Shown: positions 1-5,896 of the stretch, piece by piece
Numbering within the stretch: position 1 is the stretch's first letter
Layout: every line of letters starts with the position of its first letter
From: Candidatus Hodarchaeota archaeon
GTDB lineage: Archaea > Asgardarchaeota > Heimdallarchaeia > Hodarchaeales > Hodarchaeaceae
Direction of reading: 5' to 3'
NCBI GenBank assembly: GCA_016840305.1
Contig: JAEOSP010000480.1
Location: 1-9,068, forward strand
DNA length: 9,068 nucleotides
Position numbers and translations under genes: made by a program
Notes under the pieces: model-generated
What the model saw: only the letters and a program-made list of their open reading frames with translations
Database searches by the model: none
What the model was told of the DNA's origin: nothing

Positions 1-1
1 A

Positions 2-718
2 GCTAATCTTTCCCTTCACTACCATAAAAATACGAAAACGGTTCAAGAACTTCAGTCAAAACTAAAAGGTAAATTTTCATTCTTCCAAGCTGATTTGTCA
101 TCTGAACAATCAGTATTGGATTTCTATCAAGGAGCTATAGAAAATTATGGCAGAATTGATATTCTTATTGTCAACCATGGAATATGGCCAGAGGATTATA
201 TACCTGCTCATAAAATGAAGGTAAATCAATGGAGAAGAACAATTGAAATTAATCTGAATGCTGCTTTTTTTTGTAGTAAACATTTTCTAAAAAACTTAGA
301 ACAATATCCAGGAGAGAATGCAAGTATCACATACATTGGTTCAACTGCAGGAATTTTTGGAGAAGCAGGCCATGTTGATTACTCTGTTTCCAAGTTTGGA
401 TTGCAAGGTCTATTATATTCTTTAAAAAATGAAATAGTACATTTAGCTTACCGCGGACGGGTGAATTTAGTGGCTCCAGGCTGGACCGTTACACCAATGA
501 CTGATAAATTTATGGGGGACAAACATGGAATAAAATCTGTTCTTCAGACTATGCCCCTTAGAAAACTTGCTCATCCAGTTGATATCGCGAATACTATTGT
601 TTTTCTATCCTCTGATAAGTTAGCAGGACATATTTCTGGCCAAATAGTTACCGTTGCAGGTGGAATGGAAGGAAGAATCCTTCATGAGCCTGAAAAAATT
701 GATATCAATAAAATTTAA
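2..718 (+). CDS. Short-chain dehydrogenase/reductase (SDR), N-terminus cut by window edge
   Basis: Classical SDR, an NAD(P)-dependent oxidoreductase of the cytoplasm; substrate unknown. The frame is open from base 2, giving 238 visible residues. A TTG at 95 lies inside the conserved domain and is not the true start. Visible landmarks: the NNAG-equivalent NHG with its Asn at visible residue 58, the catalytic Ser at about 114 (IGSTAG), and YSVSK with Tyr 127 and Lys 131, keeping the usual 13-residue Ser-to-Tyr spacing. These are followed by APGW and a C-terminal LSS...GHISGQIVTVAGG segment typical of the family. The TGxxxGIG cofactor loop must lie in the roughly 25-30 residues beyond the left edge. 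The gene converges on the small gene to its right. NHG in place of NAG and GSTAG in place of SSxxG are mild variations. Family assignment is firm; the reaction is not assignable. Confidence 0.93.
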   Translation, partial: ANLSLHYHKNTKTVQELQSKLKGKFSFFQADLSSEQSVLDFYQGAIENYGRIDILIVNHGIWPEDYIPAHKMKVNQWRRTIEINLNAAFFCSKHFLKNLEQYPGENASITYIGSTAGIFGEAGHVDYSVSKFGLQGLLYSLKNEIVHLAYRGRVNLVAPGWTVTPMTDKFMGDKHGIKSVLQTMPLRKLAHPVDIANTIVFLSSDKLAGHISGQIVTVAGGMEGRILHEPEKIDINKI

Positions 719-809
719 TGATGATCTCGAACATATTCTTGAAATTTGGAGAAATATTCTTTTCTGTTCCATCCTTTATTGCCCCCCTTAGCCAAGGACA
801 ATAAAAAAA
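715..809 (-). pseudogene. Out-of-frame C-terminal extension of the small gene at 788-1015
   Basis: Reading the minus strand one frame over from the T7 run gives a sensible hydrophilic tail: LLSLAKGGNKGWNR, then KEYFSKFQEYVRDHH, then TAA at 717-715. Joined after removal of one T, the protein would be 96 residues from the ATG at 1006 (99 from GTG). The restored stop overlaps the stop of the convergent dehydrogenase gene by four bases (715-718). A one-base indel in a homopolymer fits a sequencing or assembly error, a recent mutation or slippage; the sequence alone cannot tell these apart. The tail frame also has its own ATG at 825, so a separate peptide of about 36 residues is a less likely reading. 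Confidence 0.5.
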
Positions 810-1015
810 TATAATACCGTTTCATGACTGAATTTGTATTCGATCAAATCTCCGTAAGAAAAGGAATTAATGGTCTCATTCTTTTCCTCAAGAACCTGAA
901 TAAATCCATTTACAGCCTCAACTAAGCTAAATATCTCATTTTCTGGTACATTCTTTTCTAAAAGAAATGATTTGAACTGCTTAAATTGATAACCGTTTAT
1001 CTCCATATTAATCAC
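788..1015 (-). CDS. Small unrecognised protein, probably frameshifted near its C-terminus
   Basis: Helical, acidic protein of no family I can name. The open frame gives 75 residues from GTG at 1015, or 72 from the ATG at 1006. I prefer the ATG, because a TTTAAATA box sits about 27 bases ahead of it, the distance expected for a leaderless archaeal transcript; no ribosome binding site is visible. The N-terminal half (residues 10-60) is a helix-rich stretch with FKSFLLEK, SLVEAVNGFIQVLEE and SYGDLIEY. This is loosely like the SAM-like N-terminal domain of tyrosine recombinases, a weak resemblance only. The frame stops at 788 just after a T7 run (minus strand, 803-809). Dropping one T would continue the protein for about 29 codons to 715. 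The gene is divergent from the methyltransferase gene at 1146. Confidence 0.6.
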   Translation of the reverse strand: MINMEINGYQFKQFKSFLLEKNVPENEIFSLVEAVNGFIQVLEEKNETINSFSYGDLIEYKFSHETVLYFFIVLG

Positions 1016-1029
1016 TGATCCAGTGAGAA

Positions 1030-1037
1030 TATTTAAA
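1030..1037 (-). promoter_or_regulatory. Archaeal TATA box for the small minus-strand gene
   Basis: The minus strand reads TTTAAATA here, matching the archaeal TATA consensus. Its centre is about 27 bases upstream of the ATG at 1006, so transcription would begin at or next to that codon, giving a leaderless mRNA. This argues for the ATG over the GTG at 1015, which would lie upstream of the predicted transcript start. Confidence 0.5.
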
Positions 1038-1145
1038 ACAGATGATAAATGGAAAATTTTTCTTTCATGGTAATACGCGTTGAAATTTATTTTTAAAATT
1101 AAAATGATACATTATCTTCCTCCAACTGAACGAAGTGTAATATGA

Positions 1146-1880
1146 ATGTACCAAAATATAGTACAACGCGTTCTAAAACGAAGGCTAATAGATCAACTTT
1201 CTAGCATGGTAAATAAAGTAAAAACGAGTGGAAACGTAGTGGAAGGCAAAGACAAAATAGTTTCGATACTAACAGGAATATCTGGTTATTTAATATTATT
1301 ATTACAACAATTACCTGGCATTTGGATCTGGGTTCCTCTTATGGCAGCCCCAGTATTTCTATTTCTGGGAGCTTTATTCGTTAATATCCCTGCACGGATA
1401 ACTGATATTTTTCAAGGCCTTCTTTCAACAGATGAAATAGTTTTAGGTAAGTACGTAATAATATTGGGTTTAATACTCACAATTTTTTCGATTATCTATC
1501 TTGGGATTAAAAAAAGACGAGGACTAGTAACATCTGGCCTTTATCGATTCATTAGACATCCACAGTATACTGGATTTATCCTATTGACAATAGGATTTAC
1601 TGGATGGAGCTATTATTATATTACACACACTTTTGGTATGAGCTGGATTTCCGCAGAACTAACTATCGGTTTATGGTATATAGAAATGATACTTTACTTC
1701 ATTCTAGCATTTGTTGAAGAAAAACACTTAACAAGTATTTTTGGGTCTGATTATACTAATTATAAACGTGAAACTCCTTCATTTTTACCTTTTATAAAAA
1801 AAGACCTTATTAATTATGTTGTTTCTGTAATAGGTTTCAGTCTTCTCTTTTTCCTCGTAATTCAATTCCCTTTAACCTGA
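1146..1880 (+). CDS. Membrane methyltransferase of the ICMT/PEMT (isoprenylcysteine or phospholipid methyltransferase-like) type
   Basis: Predicted integral-membrane, SAM-dependent methyltransferase. The substrate could be a lipid, an isoprenoid-linked group or a small thiol and cannot be read from the sequence. The 244 residues start with a basic, soluble stretch (1-37). Hydrophobic segments follow at about 38-53, 58-80, 102-121, 140-160, 168-190 and 220-241. The family signature is GLYRFIRHPQYTG at 131-143 followed by EEKHLTSIFG at 191-200, SDYTNYK at 201-207 and a Pro-rich SFLP at 212-215. In the family, the RHPxY and E...FG..Y..Y elements build the SAM pocket at the membrane face. An ATG at 1142 is out of frame and closes after 18 codons. 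A TTTTAAAAT tract near 1091-1099 may be the TATA box. The gene is divergent from the small gene on its left. Confidence 0.85.
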   Translation: MYQNIVQRVLKRRLIDQLSSMVNKVKTSGNVVEGKDKIVSILTGISGYLILLLQQLPGIWIWVPLMAAPVFLFLGALFVNIPARITDIFQGLLSTDEIVLGKYVIILGLILTIFSIIYLGIKKRRGLVTSGLYRFIRHPQYTGFILLTIGFTGWSYYYITHTFGMSWISAELTIGLWYIEMILYFILAFVEEKHLTSIFGSDYTNYKRETPSFLPFIKKDLINYVVSVIGFSLLFFLVIQFPLT

Positions 1881-1919
1881 TAATATCACAAAGAATTGAG
1901 GGATCTACTTCAAGGAGTC

Positions 1920-2078
1920 TTATTTCGATTTAATCCTCGAATATAGGAGCTTGTTCTTTTGTAACATAATAAGAGAAATTTTAATAATCCTATGAATTTC
2001 TATACCCAGCACTTCTAAATCTGTTTTCTCAAAGACAAAGATAAGAATGTAACTTTCCTTATTATTCAGAGAAACTAA
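1920..2078 (-). pseudogene. Start-less open stretch, possible gene remnant in the 1881-2123 gap
   Basis: Between in-frame stops on the minus strand there are 52 sense codons with no ATG, GTG or TTG in the first half. They read like protein: KESYILIFVFEKTDLEVLGI, then EIHRIIKISLI, then a basic tail RIKSK before TAA at 1922-1920. In such AT-rich sequence 52 codons without a stop is uncommon but not rare. The alternating hydrophobic strand (YILIFVF) followed by a helix gives it a real-protein look. I cannot name a family. Chance is the main alternative. Confidence 0.25.
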
Positions 2079-2120
2079 TTATAAGATCATCAAGTCAGTA
2101 ATTAACAATATTGTGAATGA

Positions 2121-2663
<543 letters not shown>

Positions 2664-2670
2664 TATTCAA

Positions 2671-2694
2671 TCTCCTTTTCTTTTTCTACTTCTT
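2671..2694 (+). terminator. T-rich terminator after the CbrC-family gene
   Basis: Eight bases after the stop codon the plus strand becomes a pyrimidine tract with T4 and T5 runs (CCTTTTCTTTTTC). Archaeal termination needs only such a tract and no hairpin, so this is a plausible end for the CbrC-family transcript. Confidence 0.45.
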
Positions 2695-2799
2695 GGATGA
2701 AAAATGTGCAAGTACTAGCTTTCTAATTTGCAATCTGCAAAGAATTTGTGAACTTTGGACTGACGCTTAACTATTCCAAGTAGAAATTATTGATGATCA

Positions 2800-2839
2800 A
2801 CTAGTTCAATGAATTAGATTTAATCATTGATTCCCTAGT
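2800..2839. repeat. Imperfect inverted repeat in the 2664-2901 intergenic gap
   Basis: Outer arms ACTAG (2800-2804) and CTAGT (2835-2839) flank inner arms TCAATGA (2806-2812) and TCATTGA (2824-2830) around an 11-base spacer. That gives 12 paired bases with an asymmetric internal loop (one base on the left, four on the right). A second small dyad, TTTGCA-ATC-TGCAAA, lies at 2727-2741. Both are upstream of the zinc-ribbon gene and could be operator sites or RNA hairpins. I see no gene in the rest of this gap. Confidence 0.35.
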
Positions 2840-2906
2840 AATTTTTTAGAGAATAATTTTCAATTATATCTGGATAAAAGAATCATTAGTTTCCGTCTTC
2901 TATGAC

Positions 2907-2914
2907 TTTAAATA
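2907..2914 (+). promoter_or_regulatory. Archaeal TATA box for the zinc-ribbon membrane protein gene
   Basis: TTTAAATA, the same octamer as the box at 1030-1037. Transcription would start near 2935-2940, leaving about a dozen bases before the ATG at 2950. The box lies inside the frame that would open at an ATG at 2902, so it argues against that earlier start. Confidence 0.5.
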
Positions 2915-2949
2915 ATTCTTATTTTGTAGCTTATTCGGTAGAAAATACC

Positions 2950-3480
2950 ATGACAAAAACTTGTGGAAATTGTGGAACAGTAACCCATCAAGATGATCAG
3001 TATTGTTCTTCTTGTGGAGCAAAATACGGTATAGCTAAACAAGTATACCAGTCTTATTCAAAAGCAGACTCTCCATTGTATGTTATTGAGCAAACTAAAA
3101 GTTACATAAGATTGCTAGGAATGATTGAATTAGCTTTTGGTATTGTGACATTATTTGGTATTACGATAGGTGCAATGGTGCTAAGTCTTTTCCTATCACC
3201 TGAGTTCTTTCAAAGTGTTGGAGCTGAGATTCCTAGTAATATATCCATTAATCTAAATTCACTTTTTGCTATAATATGGATAATTTTGATATTAATTGGG
3301 ATTAGTTCAATTATTGATATTATAGGTGGTACTCTCCTCCTACAACAAAAAAAATCTGGAAAAATATTTACGTATATTTCAGCAGTATTTAGCTTATTGA
3401 ATGTTCCAATTGGGACAGCATATGCTATTGGAGCTTTCTGGATATTATCTAAACCAGAAACTGATGAAATTCTTAGATGA
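2950..3480 (+). CDS. Zinc-ribbon membrane protein of unknown function
   Basis: From the ATG at 2950 the protein is 176 residues and opens directly on a zinc ribbon: CGNC at 5-8 and CSSC at 19-22, the double-Cx2C form common at the cytoplasmic end of small archaeal and bacterial membrane proteins. A polar linker follows (about 25-52). Hydrophobic segments lie at about 55-82, 105-131 and 139-166; the last holds NVPIGTAYAIG (151-161), a P-I-G-T turn seen in several small multi-span membrane families. An in-frame ATG at 2902 would add 16 residues, but the TATA box at 2907-2914 makes the later start better. A T-rich tract directly follows the stop. The function is unknown; a membrane sensor or scaffold is conceivable but not shown. 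Confidence 0.75.
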   Translation: MTKTCGNCGTVTHQDDQYCSSCGAKYGIAKQVYQSYSKADSPLYVIEQTKSYIRLLGMIELAFGIVTLFGITIGAMVLSLFLSPEFFQSVGAEIPSNISINLNSLFAIIWIILILIGISSIIDIIGGTLLLQQKKSGKIFTYISAVFSLLNVPIGTAYAIGAFWILSKPETDEILR

Positions 3481-3488
3481 TTTTCCTC

Positions 3489-3536
3489 TCTCTTTTTTTC
3501 CTGTAGGATTTGAGATAATCCAGAAAAAAAAAGAGA
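3489..3536. terminator. Shared bidirectional terminator between the zinc-ribbon gene and the SnoaL remnant
   Basis: The left arm (3489-3503) reads TCTC, T7, CCTG. The right arm (3521-3536) reads CAG, A9, GAGA. They are reverse complements except for one bulged base and one mismatch, with a 17-base loop. The plus strand presents a T7 tract just after the zinc-ribbon gene. The minus strand presents a T9 tract 28 bases after the SnoaL-remnant stop. The layout fits one element that ends both converging transcripts. Confidence 0.5.
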
Positions 3537-3564
3537 ATATCTTACCATTGTTCTATTGTGTACA

Positions 3565-3798
3565 TCAAAGCGGTCGCTTGATTTCATCTGGAAATCCTTT
3601 GTATTCGATAACACCTAATTGTCTGAAATAATCCAATGGATTCCAGACCGACCATCCTTCTACTATCTTCTCGTCGACTATACGATAGTGGGGAACAGCC
3701 TCCATGACAATTATCTTTCCAGTAGGGGCTATCCCTCGATATTCACCTGTTTTGACTATATAAAGTTTATCACTGTAAATGATATCAATGAAAGAAAT
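3565..3798 (-). pseudogene. C-terminal remnant of a SnoaL-like (polyketide/ester cyclase-type) protein
   Basis: This 391-base gap between annotated-looking genes (3481-3871) is not empty. The minus strand is open for 77 codons with no usable start near its beginning, ending at TGA 3567-3565. It reads DIIYSDKLYIVKTGEYRG, then IAPTGKIIVMEAVPHYRIVD, then EKIVEGWSVWNPLDYFRQLG. This matches the C-terminal half of SnoaL-like proteins, which carry GxxPTGK, a central R-I-x-D-x-KIVE-x-W strand pair and a final QLG. The fold is a small alpha+beta barrel of the NTF2 type. The N-terminal 60-70 residues are missing, and an in-frame TAA stands at 3801-3799. The GTH element usually just before GEYxG also appears deleted. 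The rest of the gene would have to lie where the hydrolase gene now begins. Terminator and reading frame survive, so the decay looks recent. Confidence 0.72.
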
Positions 3799-3871
3799 TT
3801 AAATTATGATAAAACCCTAGAAAAAAAGGAATTGAAAGAATATCGGTTAAAAAATTAAGGTTGTCATAAAT

Positions 3872-4798
3872 GTGCCTAGTTTAAGGAGCAATCTATTCAA
3901 ATTTTTTCTAAGACGGATGAATATATTTGGTACTCAATCCATTGATTTGATCGAAACAAGGAAGAAATATGGAAAACCGATCAGATTTTTAAGAAAACAC
4001 AAAAAAGTCAATGTAAAGTCTATTAATGTAGATGGTATTGGTTGTGAATGGCTATCACCAATAAAAGTTCCACAAGATCGAGTAATTCTGTACTTACATG
4101 GTGGAGCGTGGTTTATGGGTTCTCTTATAACTTATAGATCAATGGTGTCTAGATTAGCTTACTTTAGTAAATCAACTGCTCTTACTGTGGATTATCGTTT
4201 GGCCCCAGAACACCCCTTTCCTGCCGGTTTTGACGATTGTGTCACAGCCTACAGGTGGTTATTGAAGCAAGGATATGATTCAAAGAAGATAGTAATAGCT
4301 GGGGATTCAGCGGGAGGAAATTTGACGTTAGCAACGTTAATTAAGTTACGAGATGATGGTGATCCTATACCAGGAGGAGCGGTGGTAATTTCTCCTGCAA
4401 CTGATCTATCTGGTGAGATTGGGAAAAAAGAGGACTCATCTTATGGTACTCGCGCACATCAAGACGTTTTTTTCTCAAAGATGATTAGGAATGGTGATTC
4501 AAATCCTATTACCAAGGCTTATTATACTACTTACGATCCAAAAAATCCGTATATTTCCCCATTCCACGCAGATCTAGAAGGGTTACCAAAATTGTTAATG
4601 CATGTTGGAGATCAGGAAATACTTCTAGATGATACACTGCAGTTTGCAGCAAAAGCAAGATCTGTAGGAGTAAATGTAACTGATGTGGTATGGCCTCATA
4701 TGTTTCACGTGTTTCATATGTTTGCACCCTACATTCCAGAAGCAAATCGTGCTTTGGCTGAAATAGGGGATTTCATACAGACGGTTCAAAATAATTAA
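3872..4798 (+). CDS. Alpha/beta hydrolase, HSL (hormone-sensitive lipase) type esterase
   Basis: Predicted cytoplasmic carboxylesterase/lipase of the HSL family with 308 residues, the usual length. Landmarks in order: a helical cap (1-45); the oxyanion-hole motif HGGAW at 76-80; the strand-loop DYRLAPEHPFPAGF at 107-120, a family hallmark; the nucleophile elbow GDSAGG at 144-149 with Ser146; the acid in VGDQEILLDD, with Asp247 the best candidate; and the catalytic His in MFHVF, most likely His279. All three catalytic residues are present, so the enzyme should be active on short-chain esters; the natural substrate is unknown. The GTG at 3872 is the first start after a stop at 3848. An A/T-rich box at 3847-3855 lies so close that the Met at residue 16 (3917) remains a possible start. 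The next gene follows 75 bases later on the same strand. Confidence 0.93.
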   Translation: MPSLRSNLFKFFLRRMNIFGTQSIDLIETRKKYGKPIRFLRKHKKVNVKSINVDGIGCEWLSPIKVPQDRVILYLHGGAWFMGSLITYRSMVSRLAYFSKSTALTVDYRLAPEHPFPAGFDDCVTAYRWLLKQGYDSKKIVIAGDSAGGNLTLATLIKLRDDGDPIPGGAVVISPATDLSGEIGKKEDSSYGTRAHQDVFFSKMIRNGDSNPITKAYYTTYDPKNPYISPFHADLEGLPKLLMHVGDQEILLDDTLQFAAKARSVGVNVTDVVWPHMFHVFHMFAPYIPEANRALAEIGDFIQTVQNN

Positions 4799-4817
4799 GT
4801 TATTGATTGAGGAGAAA

Positions 4818-4855
4818 ATACCTTACTTTCAATTAGAGATAGAATGATAAGGTAT
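4818..4855. repeat. Perfect 8-base inverted repeat between the hydrolase and Fpg-like genes
   Basis: ATACCTTA (4818-4825) and TAAGGTAT (4848-4855) are exact reverse complements separated by 22 bases. The right arm ends 18 bases before the ATG of the Fpg-like gene. It could be an operator for that gene or a hairpin between two co-transcribed genes. No T-tract follows, so it is not an obvious terminator. A repeat of this length could occur by chance. Confidence 0.35.
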
Positions 4856-4873
4856 CAAGGATAATGAGAGAAA

Positions 4874-5716
4874 ATGAGTATAGAGATAGTTGAGGCATCA
4901 ATTCTGGCCAAACAGATGAAAGAGGTTTTAATAGGAAAAAAACTAGAATCCTATCATTTGCAGAATTACGATAGAATGCAGAAGGTAGGTTTTCTAAATA
5001 AAAATATCAAAGACTTTGATCAATTATTACATGGAAAAATTACTGCAGTGATAGCGAGAGGAAATACGATTCGTGTTGAATTAGATAATAACATGAACCT
5101 CCTAATAGCCCCAGAATATGGGGGTGAGGTTTTATACAATAGAGATGATAAGGGCGTATCTTCAAAATATCATCTGAAAATTCAATTTACTGATAGTACA
5201 TTTTTAACTGTGAGAATAAAAAGTATGGGTTGTATTCTTGCGCTCAAGAATAATGAATTAGCTAATTCTTACATGTATAAAAGGGATTTTTTGAATGCTA
5301 TATCACCAATTGAAGATGAATTCATATTTAAACGTTTTTCTCCAAAGATTAGCACTCTTAATAGGAATTTAAAAGGAATACTTGTTGGAAAGGATTCCAT
5401 TCTAGTAGGTATATCGAACAGTGCCTTTCAAGATATTATTTATCGTGCTAAGCTTTTCCCGAAAAAGAAAGGGTCAGAACTAAATATGGAGGAAAAAAAG
5501 GCACTATTTGAAGCCATCAATGCTTTAATTCTTGAACGAACAGAACTAGGAGGAAAAAATTTATTCATTGATTTGCATGCTAAAGCAGGGAAATACCTAC
5601 CCAAGATGGGGCCAAATATGAAGGGAAAAAATTGCTCTGAATGCGGAACGGGAATTGAAAAAATGAGTTTTGGAGGAGGACAAATTTATTTTTGTCCTAC
5701 TTGTCAGGAGCAATAA
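4874..5716 (+). CDS. Fpg/Nei-fold DNA glycosylase-like protein lacking canonical catalytic residues
   Basis: Member of the Fpg/Nei superfamily (280 residues, normal length), whose classical members excise oxidised bases. The fold is recognisable: N-terminal helix and beta sandwich (1-130), helix-two-turn-helix region around 174-197 (VGISNSAFQDIIYRA, then KLFPK), and a C-terminal zinc finger with C254/C257 and C274/C277 ending in FCPTCQ. The catalytic elements are changed. The start reads MSIEIVEA, where active enzymes have MPELPEVE, so the nucleophilic Pro2 is lost (Ser2). The beta-hairpin GK lysine is Asn64 (RGN). The zinc-finger arginine of GGRxTxFC is Gln270. A subgroup of bacterial and archaeal proteins annotated as endonuclease VIII also starts with an MIEIPEA-like sequence and no Pro2, so this is probably a real subfamily. 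DNA binding is likely; glycosylase/lyase chemistry is doubtful. The ATG at 4874 has only a weak purine stretch upstream. Confidence 0.82.
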   Translation: MSIEIVEASILAKQMKEVLIGKKLESYHLQNYDRMQKVGFLNKNIKDFDQLLHGKITAVIARGNTIRVELDNNMNLLIAPEYGGEVLYNRDDKGVSSKYHLKIQFTDSTFLTVRIKSMGCILALKNNELANSYMYKRDFLNAISPIEDEFIFKRFSPKISTLNRNLKGILVGKDSILVGISNSAFQDIIYRAKLFPKKKGSELNMEEKKALFEAINALILERTELGGKNLFIDLHAKAGKYLPKMGPNMKGKNCSECGTGIEKMSFGGGQIYFCPTCQEQ

Positions 5717-5749
5717 CCTGAAGTCTGCTCTGAAGCCTATTGAATATTA

Positions 5750-5781
5750 AAATGAACTCATATGTATACCAGAGTTCATTT
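5750..5781. repeat. Perfect 10-base inverted repeat upstream of the MFS gene
   Basis: AAATGAACTC (5750-5759) and GAGTTCATTT (5772-5781) are exact reverse complements around a 12-base loop. The element begins 34 bases after the Fpg-like stop and ends about 115 bases before the MFS ATG. It may be a transcript-end hairpin for the Fpg-like gene, although no strong T-run follows, or an operator for the MFS gene. The rest of the 5717-5896 gap shows no gene. Confidence 0.45.
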
Positions 5782-5863
5782 GCACTTTCATCATTGGGTG
5801 GATCAATCAAAAGTTTAGTAAATTCGAGTTGTTTGCACGTGAAATCGACCACTTCATGTAGAA

Positions 5864-5871
5864 ATATTATT
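5864..5871 (+). promoter_or_regulatory. Possible TATA box for the MFS transporter gene
   Basis: ATATTATT within an A/T stretch, centred about 29 bases before the ATG at 5897, the spacing of a leaderless archaeal promoter. No ribosome binding site precedes that ATG. The match to the consensus is moderate. Confidence 0.3.
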
Positions 5872-5896
5872 TAGGTTCTTCAATGGAAATATTTCA

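Noticed and set aside
1075..1171. Two copies of ACGCGT (1075-1080 and 1166-1171)
   Set aside because: A six-base palindrome with two copies, one inside a coding region; too little to claim a site.
3210..3614. 134-codon minus-strand open frame
   Set aside because: It is antisense to the zinc-ribbon gene and its terminator; its sequence has no family character and the plus-strand protein is clearly real.
3401..3858. Two plus-strand open frames of 76 and 79 codons (3401-3631 and 3619-3858)
   Set aside because: The first overlaps the end of the zinc-ribbon gene out of frame. The second is the antisense of the SnoaL remnant, which explains its length.
4527..4745. 72-codon minus-strand open frame inside the hydrolase gene
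   Set aside because: Antisense to the conserved acid and histidine region of the esterase; low-complexity Leu-rich product.
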